Assembly: GCF_008642275.1 (NCBI RefSeq)
Contig: NZ_CP029189.1
Coordinates: 3,636,501-3,700,500, forward strand
DNA from: Streptomyces venezuelae
GTDB taxonomy: Bacteria > Actinomycetota > Actinomycetes > Streptomycetales > Streptomycetaceae
Direction: 5' to 3'
DNA length: 64,000 nucleotides
Shown: in pieces, positions 16,238 to 24,600 of the stretch
How the letters are laid out: each line of letters begins with the position of its first letter
Position numbering within the stretch: position 1 is the stretch's first letter
Position numbers and translations under genes: made by a program
The notes under the pieces: generated by a model
What the model saw: only the letters and a program-made list of their open reading frames with translations
The model's database searches: none
Told to the model about the DNA's origin: nothing

Positions 16238-16963
16238 TCAGGCAAGAACGCCGGCCGGATATTTATCTATCGATCGAGCTTCACGATTCCAAACCCACAC
16301 GTCACTCTCGCGCCACATCTCCGGAAGTTCCGTCACGGGGATAGCGGCGGGATCGTTGGGGTACGCCTGTTCACCGGTGTACCCGTTTCGGAATCCCGTC
16401 GTGATGGGCGTAGGGCGCCAGTTCGGGTCTCCAATGAGAATCGCGTGTGCCCTGGTCATCGAGAAGCAGTTGTACTGCTTGATCTTTCCGTCGATGTCCT
16501 CACACAACGGCGCTCGCCACTCGCGCTCGTGCATCCACTGGGAGTTCTCACGTATGGGTACGGCCCAGTGCCCAAGACCAGCACCAACGAACCGCTTGTA
16601 CACGTCATCCGTTACATAGGCGACGGCTCCACCGTCGTGGCTGAGTACGCCAGCCCGGGTGACAACTACGCCCCAGGGGCCGAACCCTCGATCGGCGATT
16701 AGATGGGCAAGATGATCTTGCGGGCTCTCAGAGAAACAGACGCACGCCTGCTGCGCGCCAAACGGCGGATAGCCATAGAGCTGGCCTGAGCCGAGGATGG
16801 AGTCCAGCCGCTCCTGGGCCGTCATCTGACGGAACTTCTCAGGCACCTTAGGCGTGAAGCTTGCGTTCTCACCGCGGCTGGTGAAGTGGACCAGCGTGTC
16901 GCTCTGCGCCGGGCCCGCGCCCTGAAGCACAAACCCCTTGTCATCCTTCTTGGCTCCGCCCAC
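16238..16963 (-). CDS. AbiGi-like putative phage-defence protein
   Basis: A 241-aa protein from GTG 16963 (GGGGAG 6 bp upstream). Pattern: LVHFTSR at 24-30, an ILGSGQLYG helix and turn, VCFSESPQDHLAHLI, GPWGVVVTR, then WMHEREWRAP. The order HF(T), CFSE, and REWR resembles the AbiGi/DUF2971-like group found in abortive-infection loci and shares the His...Glu logic of DarT-like ADP-ribosyltransferases. Whether it has enzymatic activity is not clear. It faces the Shedu-like gene across a shared terminator and is the last gene before the tRNA. Composition is AT-richer than core genes. Family name is tentative. Confidence 0.5.
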   Translation of the reverse strand: MGGAKKDDKGFVLQGAGPAQSDTLVHFTSRGENASFTPKVPEKFRQMTAQERLDSILGSGQLYGYPPFGAQQACVCFSESPQDHLAHLIADRGFGPWGVVVTRAGVLSHDGGAVAYVTDDVYKRFVGAGLGHWAVPIRENSQWMHEREWRAPLCEDIDGKIKQYNCFSMTRAHAILIGDPNWRPTPITTGFRNGYTGEQAYPNDPAAIPVTELPEMWRESDVWVWNREARSIDKYPAGVLA

Positions 16964-17144
16964 TCCACGCTCCCCCGCTGATGCTTGCTCGTTGAGCCTT
17001 CATACCGGGTCGGCGCGTGGGTCACGAGGTCTTTCTGCTGCCTGACCGCTTTGTCGCAGGCTGCTTGCTTGGTCCACGCCTGGTCCACACATCATGATCC
17101 AAAGCGGTACACGGGTGGGTCAGGGTGAGACGGGACCACACGAC

Positions 17145-17175
17145 GAAGGGGTGCCCCTGGTAGGGACACCCCTTC
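17145..17175 (-). terminator. Probable terminator of the tRNA-Ser gene
   Basis: Arms 17145-17158 and 17162-17175 (GAAGGGGTG type, 13 of 14 paired) with a 3-base loop, 27 bp beyond the tRNA 3' end. The stretch 16964-17201 has no gene and should contain the right att junction. Near 17072-17095 TGGTCCAC occurs twice. Confidence 0.7.
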
Positions 17176-17201
17176 TGATCAGCACATCGTCTGACCTGTG
17201 G

Positions 17202-17286
17202 CGGTGGGTGTGGGATTTGAACCCACGGTGACTTGCGCCACGACGGTTTTCAAGACCGTTCCCTTAGGCCGCTCGGGCAACCCACC
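17202..17286 (-). tRNA. tRNA-Ser (anticodon UGA)
   Basis: On the minus strand the 85-nt sequence folds as a class II tRNA: acceptor GGTGGGT/ACCCACC, discriminator G, anticodon loop CTTGAAA with UGA, a long variable arm, and T-loop GGTTCAAATC. CCA is not encoded. It reads serine codons UCA/UCG. Its 3' end faces the element, so it is the likely attB. Confidence 0.95.
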
Positions 17287-17315
17287 TGGCCGGTACAGAG
17301 TACCGGCCAGGTGGG
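17281..17315. terminator. Long perfect hairpin between the protease gene and tRNA-Ser
   Basis: Arms 17281-17296 and 17300-17315 pair perfectly over 16 bp with a 3-base loop. The left arm includes the first bases of the tRNA gene. It lies 24 bp after the protease stop codon and probably ends that transcript. Confidence 0.75.
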
Positions 17316-17338
17316 GGTGACGGGAGCGGCTGGAGAGG

Positions 17339-18286
17339 TCAGGACGTCTGGGCCTTGTCGTAGGCCGCCTTCGCCTCGTTGCCGAAGTACGGGCCGTACA
17401 TGCGGTTCGGCAGGAAGACGTAGCCGAAGCTGTTCACCGAGACCTGGGTGCCCAGGCCCGTGGCCTCGTTGAAGTCCTGGAACCAGGGGCCGCCGCTGGA
17501 GCCGCCGGTCATGTTGCAGCCGAGGCCGTGGTCCTTGGTCAGCAGGAAGTCCTTGCCGCTGTTGCCGCTGCAGTAGACCAGCTTGGTGCCGTCGTACGGG
17601 GCCGCCGCCGGGAAGCCGAAGGAGTACATCTTCTTGTTGTAGCCGCCGTTGAAGGCGATGCCCTGGGCCCCGACAGCCTGGCTGAGGGTCTGCCCGTTCA
17701 GCGGGGCGACGACGGCGAGGCCGACGTCCATGTTCATGTCCTCGCTCGCGGCCCACTGGTCGGTGGCGAAGGTCTTGGTGGCCGACCACTGGCCATAGGG
17801 AGCGGAGCCGTTGTTGTAGGCGGGGACGAAGACCCAGTTCGTGTGCCAGGCTCCCTGGTACTTCACGCAGTGACCGGCCGTGATGACCGTGCTGCCGTTG
17901 GCGCTGGTGACCGAGTCGCCGGAACAGGATGCGGTCCGGTCGCCCATCGTGAAGAAGACCCGCCCCGAGGTCTTCACCACGGCGCCGCCGCCCGTCCAGG
18001 CCCCGCCCGCCTGCGGGAACGCCGTGGGGGAAGCCGCCGCCGTCGGGGCGATGGTCGTGGGGGTCGCCGATGTGGCGACCGGGGTGCGGGCCGCCCCGGG
18101 AACCGCCGTCACGTCGAGCGGCGCAGCGCTGCGCATCCGCTCGGCGGTCCAGAAGCCTTGGGTGTGCTGTTGCCGGAACGACGCGGGGGCATCCGCGGCG
18201 GTCGAGGGGGTGGCCGCCGTCAGGGCTCCGGCGACCAGGGCGCCGGCCGCGAGCAGGACGGACAAGGCCGTGCGATGACGATTCAC
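17339..18286 (-). CDS. Secreted trypsin-like serine protease
   Basis: GTG 18286 with AAGGAG 6 bp upstream gives 315 aa; longer in-frame starts run into simple repeats. A signal peptide (VNRHRTALSVLLAAGALVAGALTA) is followed by an Ala/Pro/Thr propeptide-like region to about residue 115, then a chymotrypsin-fold domain. The triad is visible: His in ITAGHCV, Asp in DMNMDVGLAVV, Ser in GGSSGGPW. Two cysteine pairs suggest disulfides. The substrate is unknown; such V8/glutamyl-endopeptidase-like enzymes are common in Streptomyces secretomes. First core-chromosome gene beyond the tRNA. Confidence 0.9.
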   Translation of the reverse strand: MNRHRTALSVLLAAGALVAGALTAATPSTAADAPASFRQQHTQGFWTAERMRSAAPLDVTAVPGAARTPVATSATPTTIAPTAAASPTAFPQAGGAWTGGGAVVKTSGRVFFTMGDRTASCSGDSVTSANGSTVITAGHCVKYQGAWHTNWVFVPAYNNGSAPYGQWSATKTFATDQWAASEDMNMDVGLAVVAPLNGQTLSQAVGAQGIAFNGGYNKKMYSFGFPAAAPYDGTKLVYCSGNSGKDFLLTKDHGLGCNMTGGSSGGPWFQDFNEATGLGTQVSVNSFGYVFLPNRMYGPYFGNEAKAAYDKAQTS

Positions 18287-18381
18287 GCATGACTCCTTCT
18301 GCCGTGCCCGGGCCGGGTGGCGAAGCCGGGCAGGGTGGGGGTGAAGTGCGGTCGGTGCGGATCGGCTGTGCGCGGTTCGTG

Positions 18382-18416
18382 GTGCGTCGTGCGTCGTGCG
18401 TCGTGCGTCGTGCGTC
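18382..18416. repeat. Five tandem copies of a 7-bp unit
   Basis: GTGCGTC repeated five times in the non-coding gap 18287-18524 upstream of the protease gene, followed by a partial sixth unit. It may vary in length between strains and could affect the protease promoter. Confidence 0.9.
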
Positions 18417-18524
18417 GTGCGGAATACCGGGCAGGGTGACACGGGTGCGTCGCAATGTCAGCGGGCAGTCAGAACGGTCGGTCGGTTCCGGCCAGGAAAT
18501 GGCCAACTCGCCTCCGTTGCGCGG

Positions 18525-19571
18525 TCATACGGTGAGCATCACGCCCGCGTACGCAACTCCTGCCACGACGATCCACGCCCCCAGTCCCAGTGCCGCGGCC
18601 CGCCCGCCGGTCCGGGCCAGCGTCGGCAGGTGCACCGCGCTCCCCAGGCCGAACAGGGCCGCGGCCAGCAGGGCCTCCTGCGCGGTGTGCGCCCACTCCA
18701 GTGCTACGTCGGGCAGTACTCCGGTGGCGCGCAGCGCCGCCGCGGCCAGGAACCCGAGGACGAACAGCGGCACCGGTGCCGGCCTGCGGCCCGAGGCGGT
18801 GCGCACCCCGCGGCGCCGGGCCCGTACGGAGAAGGCCACGGCGGCCACCAGCGGGGCGAGCAGCGCCACGCGCATCAGCTTGACCAGGACCGCCTCGCCC
18901 AGGGCGGCGGGGCCCGCGGTCTGCGCGGTGGCCACGACCTGGCCGACGTCATGGACCCCGGCACCGACCCACCGCCCGAAAGCGGGGTCGGAGAGCCCCA
19001 GCGGCCCCTGGAGGAGCGGGAGCACTCCTATGGCGAGCGTCCCGCAGAGCGTGACGAGTGCCACCGAGGCGGCCACGTCCTCCTCGTCGCTGCCGGACAC
19101 CTCGCTCACCGCGCCGATCGCCGAGGCACCGCAGATCGAGTACCCGGTGGCGATCAGCAGCGGCTGGTCACCCGGGAGTCCCAGCCGTCGGCCCAGCCAG
19201 AGGGTGCCGAAGAAGGTGGCCACGACCACGCCGACCACCATGGCCACGGTGGCCCAGCCCAGCCGGAGCACCTGGTCCAGCCCCAGGCCGAGGCCCAGCA
19301 GGACGATGCCCATCCGCATGAGCCGACGGCCTGCGAGGGAGAGTCCGGGGCGCGCGGTCGCGCGTACGAACGTCCGCAGGACCGGAACGTGCGCCACGGC
19401 GATGCCCAGCACCACCGATGCGGTCAGCATCGGCACGGCGGGAACGAGGCGGTGGACGCACCAGGCCGTCAGCGCACCACCCGCAGCCATCGCCAACCCG
19501 GGCCACGGAGTGGGTGTTTCACGTGAAACATGCCCGATGGCCGTGCCCTGAGGGCGGTGGAGGAGGGCCAT
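18525..19571 (-). CDS. YeiH-family (UPF0324) putative sulfate/sulfite exporter
   Basis: A 348-aa membrane protein with about ten hydrophobic helices and the family signature GYSICGASAIGA (about 158-169), plus GAGVHDVGQVVATA further on. YeiH-type proteins are linked by genomic context to sulfur-compound export. ATG 19571 overlaps the stop codon of the cysteine dioxygenase gene by one base (TGATG on the minus strand), so the pair is translationally coupled and probably clears sulfite or sulfate from cysteine breakdown. A parS site is embedded in codons about 15-20 (HVSRET). Confidence 0.85.
   Translation of the reverse strand: MALLHRPQGTAIGHVSRETPTPWPGLAMAAGGALTAWCVHRLVPAVPMLTASVVLGIAVAHVPVLRTFVRATARPGLSLAGRRLMRMGIVLLGLGLGLDQVLRLGWATVAMVVGVVVATFFGTLWLGRRLGLPGDQPLLIATGYSICGASAIGAVSEVSGSDEEDVAASVALVTLCGTLAIGVLPLLQGPLGLSDPAFGRWVGAGVHDVGQVVATAQTAGPAALGEAVLVKLMRVALLAPLVAAVAFSVRARRRGVRTASGRRPAPVPLFVLGFLAAAALRATGVLPDVALEWAHTAQEALLAAALFGLGSAVHLPTLARTGGRAAALGLGAWIVVAGVAYAGVMLTV
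19515..19530. promoter_or_regulatory. parS: parS site (ParB binding), inside yeiH
   Basis: Perfect 16-bp palindrome TGTTTCACGTGAAACA, the Streptomyces parS consensus. It lies within the coding sequence, where it reads as VSRET. Confidence 0.95.
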
Positions 19572-20119
19572 CAGTCGACGGGGAGCGTGTAGACGCGGCG
19601 GATGCTGGTGCCCAGCCGGGAGACGTCGGCGCCGTACACGTGCACCGATATCGCCTTGTTCGTACAGGAGTTGCGCACCTTGTGGATGTCGCCGGGCGGG
19701 GCGAACCCGCAGACGTCGCCCTGGGCGTTGACCACGTCCTCGGTGGCCACCAGCCGGGCGGGACCGGCTCCCGGCGCGAGCCGGAAGCGGCGTTCGCTCT
19801 CCTCACCCTGATGCACCCCGGCCACGCACCAGGACACGTGGTCGTGGATGCAGGTCTCCTGCCCGGGCAGCCACACCAGTGCCACCACCGAGAAGCTGCC
19901 GTCGGACTCGGCGTGCAGGATGTGCTGCCGGTATCGCTCCGGGTCGCCTACCTGCTGCGCCGGAGTCAGCAGGTCGGGCGCGCCCAGGTGCGGGGCGAGC
20001 CGTTCGCCCACCAGGTACGCGGTGAGGTCGGGAGCCAGCCCCCGCTCCACGACCGTGCGGATCTCACTGACGAGGGCGGCCATCCTCGTGGTGGTACGGG
20101 CCGGCGTGGTGGTGGTCAT
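19571..20119 (-). CDS. Cysteine dioxygenase
   Basis: A 182-aa cupin of the type I cysteine dioxygenase family. The iron ligands are visible: two histidines in CIHDHVSW (about 88-95) and a third in DIHKVRN. It oxidises cysteine to cysteine sulfinate, which is broken down to pyruvate and sulfite. ATG 20119 is the start; the frame continues upstream only by chance. Coupled to the YeiH exporter gene and preceded, 79 bp away, by a co-oriented LysR regulator, forming a cysteine-sulfur disposal unit. The gap 20120-20198 is the likely regulator binding region. Confidence 0.9.
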   Translation of the reverse strand: MTTTTPARTTTRMAALVSEIRTVVERGLAPDLTAYLVGERLAPHLGAPDLLTPAQQVGDPERYRQHILHAESDGSFSVVALVWLPGQETCIHDHVSWCVAGVHQGEESERRFRLAPGAGPARLVATEDVVNAQGDVCGFAPPGDIHKVRNSCTNKAISVHVYGADVSRLGTSIRRVYTLPVD

Positions 20120-20198
20120 ATCGGCAGCGTGCTGCCGACGTTCCATCACGTCCAACGACAGTTGTGACCTGAAATCCCAAGCACAGCTTATGGGTTGG

Positions 20199-21104
20199 TC
20201 AGCAGCCGACCCGGTTGGCCGCCACCTGTCTGAGCGCGTCGAGCACCACGGACGTCGCCGGGATCCGCAGATGGTCCCGGTAGACGTACGCGGCGATGTG
20301 GCGGCGGGCGGCAGGCTGGAGGGGCCGCCCGCAGACACGGCTCAGCGAGAGGGAGGGGAGCACCAGCGCGGGCATCATGGCCACGCCCAGCCCCTGTGCG
20401 ACCAGACTCTGTACGACGAGGTTGTCGTCGGTGGCGAACCGTATGTCCGGCACGAAACCCAGCTCGGCGCACTCGTGCAGCAGGTTCGCCCGGCAGCGCG
20501 GGCAGCCCGCGATCCACCGTTCCTCGGCGAGGTCGGCGAGGTGCACGGCGCGACGGCGGGCCAGCGGGTGCCCGGTCGGGAGCAGCACCGTCAGCTGGTC
20601 CTCCAGCAGCCTGACCTCGGCGACCTCCTCCGGGATCTCCTCGTGCAGGCCGGGATAGGTGAAGGCCAGCGTGATGTCGCACTCTCCGCGCTCCAGCCGG
20701 CGCAGCGACTCGGGGGGCTCGCCTTCCAGCAGCTCCACCTGTATGCCCGGATGGTCCTTGGCGAGGCTGCTCAGGGCCTCGGGGACGAGGGTGACATTGG
20801 CGCTGGGGAAGCCGCACAGCCTGACCCGGCCCGTGCGCAGCCGGGCGTAGGCCCTCAGCTGGGCCTCGGCGGCGGAGAGGTTGCCGAGGATGGTCTCGGC
20901 GTGCCGGGACAGGGACGCACCGGCCTCGGTGAGCTGCATCTTGCGGCCGACGCGGGTGAACAGCGGGGTGCCGACGGCGCGTTCGAGCGCCTTCATCTGC
21001 TGGGTGATGGCGGGCTGGGTGTACCCCAGCACGCGGGCGGCGGCCGAGTACGAGCCGGAGGCCACCACCGTGTGAAAGGTCCGTATGTGCCGAGAATCGA
21101 ACAC
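20199..21104 (-). CDS. LysR-type transcriptional regulator
   Basis: A 301-aa protein from GTG 21104. The N-terminal winged helix (residues 1-60, ending in KALERAVGTPLFTRVGRKMQLT) and a two-lobed effector domain (about 90-295) are typical. It contains CPRCR at about 203-207, unusual in this position. It lies directly upstream of the cysteine dioxygenase and YeiH genes on the same strand, so it is the likely controller of cysteine/sulfite catabolism; the ligand is inferred, not shown. Confidence 0.88.
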   Translation of the reverse strand: MFDSRHIRTFHTVVASGSYSAAARVLGYTQPAITQQMKALERAVGTPLFTRVGRKMQLTEAGASLSRHAETILGNLSAAEAQLRAYARLRTGRVRLCGFPSANVTLVPEALSSLAKDHPGIQVELLEGEPPESLRRLERGECDITLAFTYPGLHEEIPEEVAEVRLLEDQLTVLLPTGHPLARRRAVHLADLAEERWIAGCPRCRANLLHECAELGFVPDIRFATDDNLVVQSLVAQGLGVAMMPALVLPSLSLSRVCGRPLQPAARRHIAAYVYRDHLRIPATSVVLDALRQVAANRVGC

Positions 21105-21126
21105 GAGCGAAGCATAAGCGGACGTT

Positions 21127-21164
21127 GGAGGGGCCGTAGGCGGAATTCCGCCTACGGCCCCTCC
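21127..21164. terminator. 38-bp perfect palindrome after the htrA-like gene
   Basis: Two 19-bp arms meet without a loop (centre GGAATTCC). It sits between the end of the HtrA-like gene and the start of the LysR gene and probably terminates htrA transcription. Confidence 0.8.
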
Positions 21165-21203
21165 TCATCGGGCCGCCGCCGCGACCGGTGGTGTTCGGGT
21201 TCG

Positions 21204-22694
21204 CTACTTGTCGCCGACCCGCGAGCCGAGCGTGATATCGACCGTGGTCGGCTTGCCGCCGCGCAGGTAGGTCAGCTTCACGGTGTCGCCGGGCTTGTAC
21301 GTCCAGATCATGCTGATCAGGGTCGGGCCGCTGTCGACCGGCTTGCCACCGAACTCGGTGATGACGTCGCCGGGCTTGAGGCCCGCCTTGCCGGCGGGGC
21401 CGTTCGGGTCGACGAGCTCGTTGGGTGCCCCGCCCTGCTCGGAGATCTTGGCGCCCTCGGACTTGGCCTGGAGGTCGACCGAGACCAGGATCACCGGATA
21501 GACCGGCTTGCCCGTCTTGATCAGCGATTCGGCGACGTTCTTGGCCTGGTTGATCGGAATGGCGAAGCCGAGGCCGATGGAGCCGGCCTGGCCGCCGCCG
21601 AAGCCGCCGTTGCCCGCCGACTGGATCGCGGAGTTGATGCCGATGACCGCGCCGCGTCCGTCGAGCAGCGGGCCGCCCGAGTTGCCCGGGTTGATCGAGG
21701 CGTCCGTCTGGAGAGCGCTCATGTACGAGTTCTTGCTGCCGGAGCCGTCCCCGGATGCGACCGGGCGGTTCTTGGCGCTCACGATGCCGGTGGTGACCGT
21801 GTTGGACAGGCCGAACGGGGCGCCGATCGCGATGGTCGAGTCGCCGACGGCGACCTTGTCGGAGTCACCGAGGGGCAGCGGCTTGAGACCGGCCGGCGGG
21901 GTCTTCAGCTTGAGGACGGCGACGTCGTAGCCCTGGGCACGGCCCACGACCTCGGCGTCGTACCGCTTGCCGTCGGAGAAGATCGCGAAGAGCTTGCCGC
22001 CGTTCGCGGCAGAGGCGACGACGTGGTTGTTGGTGAGGATGTGGCCCTGCTGGTCGTAGACGAACCCGGTGCCGGTGCCGCCCTCGCCATCGCCGGCCGA
22101 GGCCTCGATGGTGACCACGCTGGGCAGGGCGCCCGCGGCCAGACCCGCGATGGAGCCGGCTTCGCGCTTCAGGTCCTTGGGGGTGTTCGCGGCGCTGATC
22201 GTGGTGGAGCCGCTGCCGTCGTTGCCGCGCTGGGCGGCCCAGTAGCCGACACCACCGCCGATGCCGCCGGCGAGGAGGGCCGCCACGAGCACGCCCGCGA
22301 TCAGGCCTCCCCTGCCCTTCGGCTTGGGGGCGGGGAAACCGTCGGTGGCCGGGGGAGCGCCCCAGGCGCCGCCGCCGTGACCGCCCGCTCCGTACGCCGG
22401 CACCGTGGGCGGCGGGGGCGGCCAGCCCTCGGCTCCGTGCGCGGCCTGCGCGGGGGCCTGGCCGTACGCCGGAGGCACCTGCGGCGCCTGGCCGTAGGCC
22501 GGGGGCTCCTGTGCGGGCGGGATCTGCTGGGTGGGCTCGGTACCGGGTGCCGGGGTCGGCGGCAGCTGCTGGGTCACCGGCTCGCCGACAGCGGGCGCGG
22601 GGGCCGCATCCTGCGTCGCGGAGGCCGGAGCAGGGGGTACGGACGGGGCCGCGGGGGGTGTCGGGGCCGCGGTGCCCTCGTTCTCGGTGCTCAC
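21204..22694 (-). CDS. Membrane-anchored HtrA/DegP-type serine protease with PDZ domain
   Basis: A 496-aa protein. A cytoplasmic Pro/Ala/Gln-rich tail (1-125) with near-repeats of PPAYGQAP precedes one transmembrane helix (about 130-152). The protease domain (about 180-375) has H224 in TNNHVV, D257 in YDVAVLK and S339 in NPGNSGGP. A PDZ domain follows (about 385-485, GLKPGDVITEFGGKPVD). It is an extracytoplasmic quality-control protease. Divergent from the glycerophosphodiesterase gene; the 227-bp gap between them holds both promoters. Confidence 0.93.
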   Translation of the reverse strand: MSTENEGTAAPTPPAAPSVPPAPASATQDAAPAPAVGEPVTQQLPPTPAPGTEPTQQIPPAQEPPAYGQAPQVPPAYGQAPAQAAHGAEGWPPPPPTVPAYGAGGHGGGAWGAPPATDGFPAPKPKGRGGLIAGVLVAALLAGGIGGGVGYWAAQRGNDGSGSTTISAANTPKDLKREAGSIAGLAAGALPSVVTIEASAGDGEGGTGTGFVYDQQGHILTNNHVVASAANGGKLFAIFSDGKRYDAEVVGRAQGYDVAVLKLKTPPAGLKPLPLGDSDKVAVGDSTIAIGAPFGLSNTVTTGIVSAKNRPVASGDGSGSKNSYMSALQTDASINPGNSGGPLLDGRGAVIGINSAIQSAGNGGFGGGQAGSIGLGFAIPINQAKNVAESLIKTGKPVYPVILVSVDLQAKSEGAKISEQGGAPNELVDPNGPAGKAGLKPGDVITEFGGKPVDSGPTLISMIWTYKPGDTVKLTYLRGGKPTTVDITLGSRVGDK

Positions 22695-22921
22695 AGCGCT
22701 CTCTCCTCGTCACACACGGCTTCAGAATTCTCTGGCGATATCGGTCCGACTGAACGTTCGACGTGCCGCGCAAGTTCCTGGGCAAAGCCTTTCCCATGCC
22801 CCGTCAGAGCACTGTAAGCCGGACCTGTGCATCTCTCCCCATTCTTTATATCCGACATTTCGGATGCCCTCGCGGGGGTCGGCCCCGACGCCCGCGGCCC
22901 TGTCGGTGGCACCATGACCCG

Positions 22922-23722
22922 GTGACCCACGCAATGCCGCGCACCATCCAGGTCGTCGCCCACCGCGGCGCCTCGGAGGATGCCCCCGAGCACACCCTGG
23001 CCGCCTACCGCAAGGCCATCGAGGACGGCGCCGACGGCCTCGAATGCGATGTCCGGCTGACCGCGGACGGTCATCTGGTCCTGGTCCACGACCGCCGGGT
23101 GAACCGTACGTCGAACGGCCGCGGCGCCGTCTCCGCGCTGGAGCTGGCCGATCTCGCCGCCCTCGACTTCGGCTCCTGGAAGGACCGCGAGGAATCTCCC
23201 GACTGGGACGCGGACCCGGAGCGCACCTCCGTCCTCACCCTGGAGCGCCTGCTGGAGCTGGTCTCCGACGCCGGACGGCCGGTACAGCTCGCGATCGAGA
23301 CGAAGCATCCGACGCGTTGGGCCGGACAGGTGGAGGAGCGCCTCCTCGTCCTCCTCAAGCGCTTCGGTCTGGACGCCCCGCCCGCCGAGGGTCCGCACCC
23401 CGTGCGGATCATGAGCTTCTCCGCGCGCTCCCTGCACCGGATCCGGGCATCCGCGCCGACGATCCCGACCGTGTACCTGATGCAGTTCATCTCGCCGCGG
23501 ATGCGGGACGGGCGACTGCCGGCCGGCGTGACGATCGCCGGCCCCGGGATGCGGATCGTGCGGAACCACCCCGCCTTCATCCACAAGCTCCAGGGCGCGG
23601 GTCACTCCGTGCACGTATGGACAGTGAACGAACCGGAAGACGTTCAGCTCTGCGCTGATCTGGGCGTGGAAGCAATCATCACGAACAGACCGCGCCAAGT
23701 TCTGTCCCAACTCGGCCGCTGA
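22922..23722 (+). CDS. Glycerophosphodiester phosphodiesterase
   Basis: A 266-aa TIM-barrel enzyme. The family motif VAHRGASEDAPEHTLAAY (about 12-29) with E-x-D in GLECDVRLTADGHLVLVHD supplies the calcium and catalytic histidine residues. The C-terminal VHVWTVNEPEDVQ is typical. It cleaves glycerophosphodiesters to glycerol 3-phosphate and an alcohol. GTG 22922 is used; ATG 22934 is an alternative four codons in. No signal peptide, so it is cytoplasmic. Confidence 0.9.
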   Translation: MTHAMPRTIQVVAHRGASEDAPEHTLAAYRKAIEDGADGLECDVRLTADGHLVLVHDRRVNRTSNGRGAVSALELADLAALDFGSWKDREESPDWDADPERTSVLTLERLLELVSDAGRPVQLAIETKHPTRWAGQVEERLLVLLKRFGLDAPPAEGPHPVRIMSFSARSLHRIRASAPTIPTVYLMQFISPRMRDGRLPAGVTIAGPGMRIVRNHPAFIHKLQGAGHSVHVWTVNEPEDVQLCADLGVEAIITNRPRQVLSQLGR

Positions 23723-23903
23723 AGTCCCTTTTTGCACACTCGCCACCCTCAACTCGTTCGTTACGGGGTGTGCTCCGGCGCATCCGCTCCGCATTCGGTC
23801 GCCGTGAATGCGTCAGAGGGGTCCGCTTCGGGCTCCTTCGGCGGTTTCCGGTCCAGGCCATTGGGGCATCCAGACCATGCGTGGGGCTAAGGAGGTTCCG
23901 GGG

Positions 23904-24419
23904 GTGGCGTTGGTGGTGGCACAAGAAGTGCCCACGTCGTCGTGCATGGACGTACGCCATGGTCCTGCTGGCGTGGGCGAGGCGAGACACCGGATGCGCG
24001 AGCAACTGCGCATCGGTGGAGTGCCCGAATCGGTCGTGGACGACGCCGTACTGATTCTTTCCGAACTGCTCAGCAACGCCTGCCGGCATGGCAGGCCGCT
24101 CGGCTCTCGGGAGGTCGGGGACGGGGAGATACGCGCCGCCTGGCGCGTCGACAGAGCGGGACGACTGACGGTCGAGGTCACGGACGGAGGCGGGCCCACC
24201 CGCCCGGTTCCTGCCACGCCCTCGGTCACCGCACGGGGCGGCCGGGGGCTGAACATCATCAGCGCCCTGGCCCAGGACTGGGGTGTCCGGGACGGAGCGG
24301 CGGGTGAGGTCACCGTGTGGGTGATCGTTGCCTGTGGGCCCCGGCACGAGGATTTCGCTACGCGCGTTGCGCCCCCGGCGATCGACTTCAGTACGGCCTT
24401 CGACGACCTCGATCCCTGA
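23904..24419 (+). CDS. Anti-sigma-factor-type ATPase (HATPase_c)
   Basis: A 171-aa protein. GTG 23904 is chosen because AAGGAGG lies 7 bp upstream, giving a start [10 protein letters not shown]; earlier in-frame starts lack a ribosome site. N box [14 protein letters not shown]1 VTDGGGP and G2 GGRGLNII mark the GHKL fold of RsbW/SpoIIAB-like proteins that bind and phosphorylate anti-anti-sigma partners. It lies in the same neighbourhood as a PP2C phosphatase and a second such ATPase. Confidence 0.85.
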   Translation: MALVVAQEVPTSSCMDVRHGPAGVGEARHRMREQLRIGGVPESVVDDAVLILSELLSNACRHGRPLGSREVGDGEIRAAWRVDRAGRLTVEVTDGGGPTRPVPATPSVTARGGRGLNIISALAQDWGVRDGAAGEVTVWVIVACGPRHEDFATRVAPPAIDFSTAFDDLDP

Positions 24420-24600
24420 TCCGGGATCCCTGCGGCACAGGACCACAACAGCACAGCAGTACCGGTCATCCGCACAGGCGGCCGTCCGGGAGCGCACGCC
24501 GACCGTGCTCCCGGCCGCACCCAACCGGTTCCGGCGGTACGAACGGCTAGGCTCGCGCCCAGACACGACGCCGTACCGCCGCAACCGGGAGACACGCACG

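Larger units (their letters stand above)
1..17209. mobile_element. Integrated pSAM2-type AICE (right end at tRNA-Ser; left end not seen)
   Basis: Seen: a co-directional block of GntR repressor (opposite strand), regulatory protein, FtsK-like Tra, SpdB-like protein, rolling-circle Rep, Xis and tyrosine integrase between 8.0 and 15.1 kb, the canonical AICE module. The tRNA-Ser at 17202-17286 points its 3' end at the element, as expected for integration into a tRNA 3' end. A Nudix gene with an XRE/TPR regulator and defence genes flank the core on both sides, several of them AT-richer than the chromosome. I found no repeat of the tRNA 3' end to the left, so the left boundary is open and probably outside the window. 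That all of 1-6.7 kb belongs to the element is inference; the core from 8 kb to the tRNA is well supported. Confidence 0.75.

Noticed and set aside
18382..18416. Possible CRISPR-like array
   Set aside because: Units are 7 bp with no spacers; it is a simple tandem repeat. No CRISPR array was seen anywhere in the window.
19848..22817. 989-codon plus-strand open frame
   Set aside because: It is antisense to LysR and HtrA genes that have clear motifs; long antisense frames are expected at this GC content.
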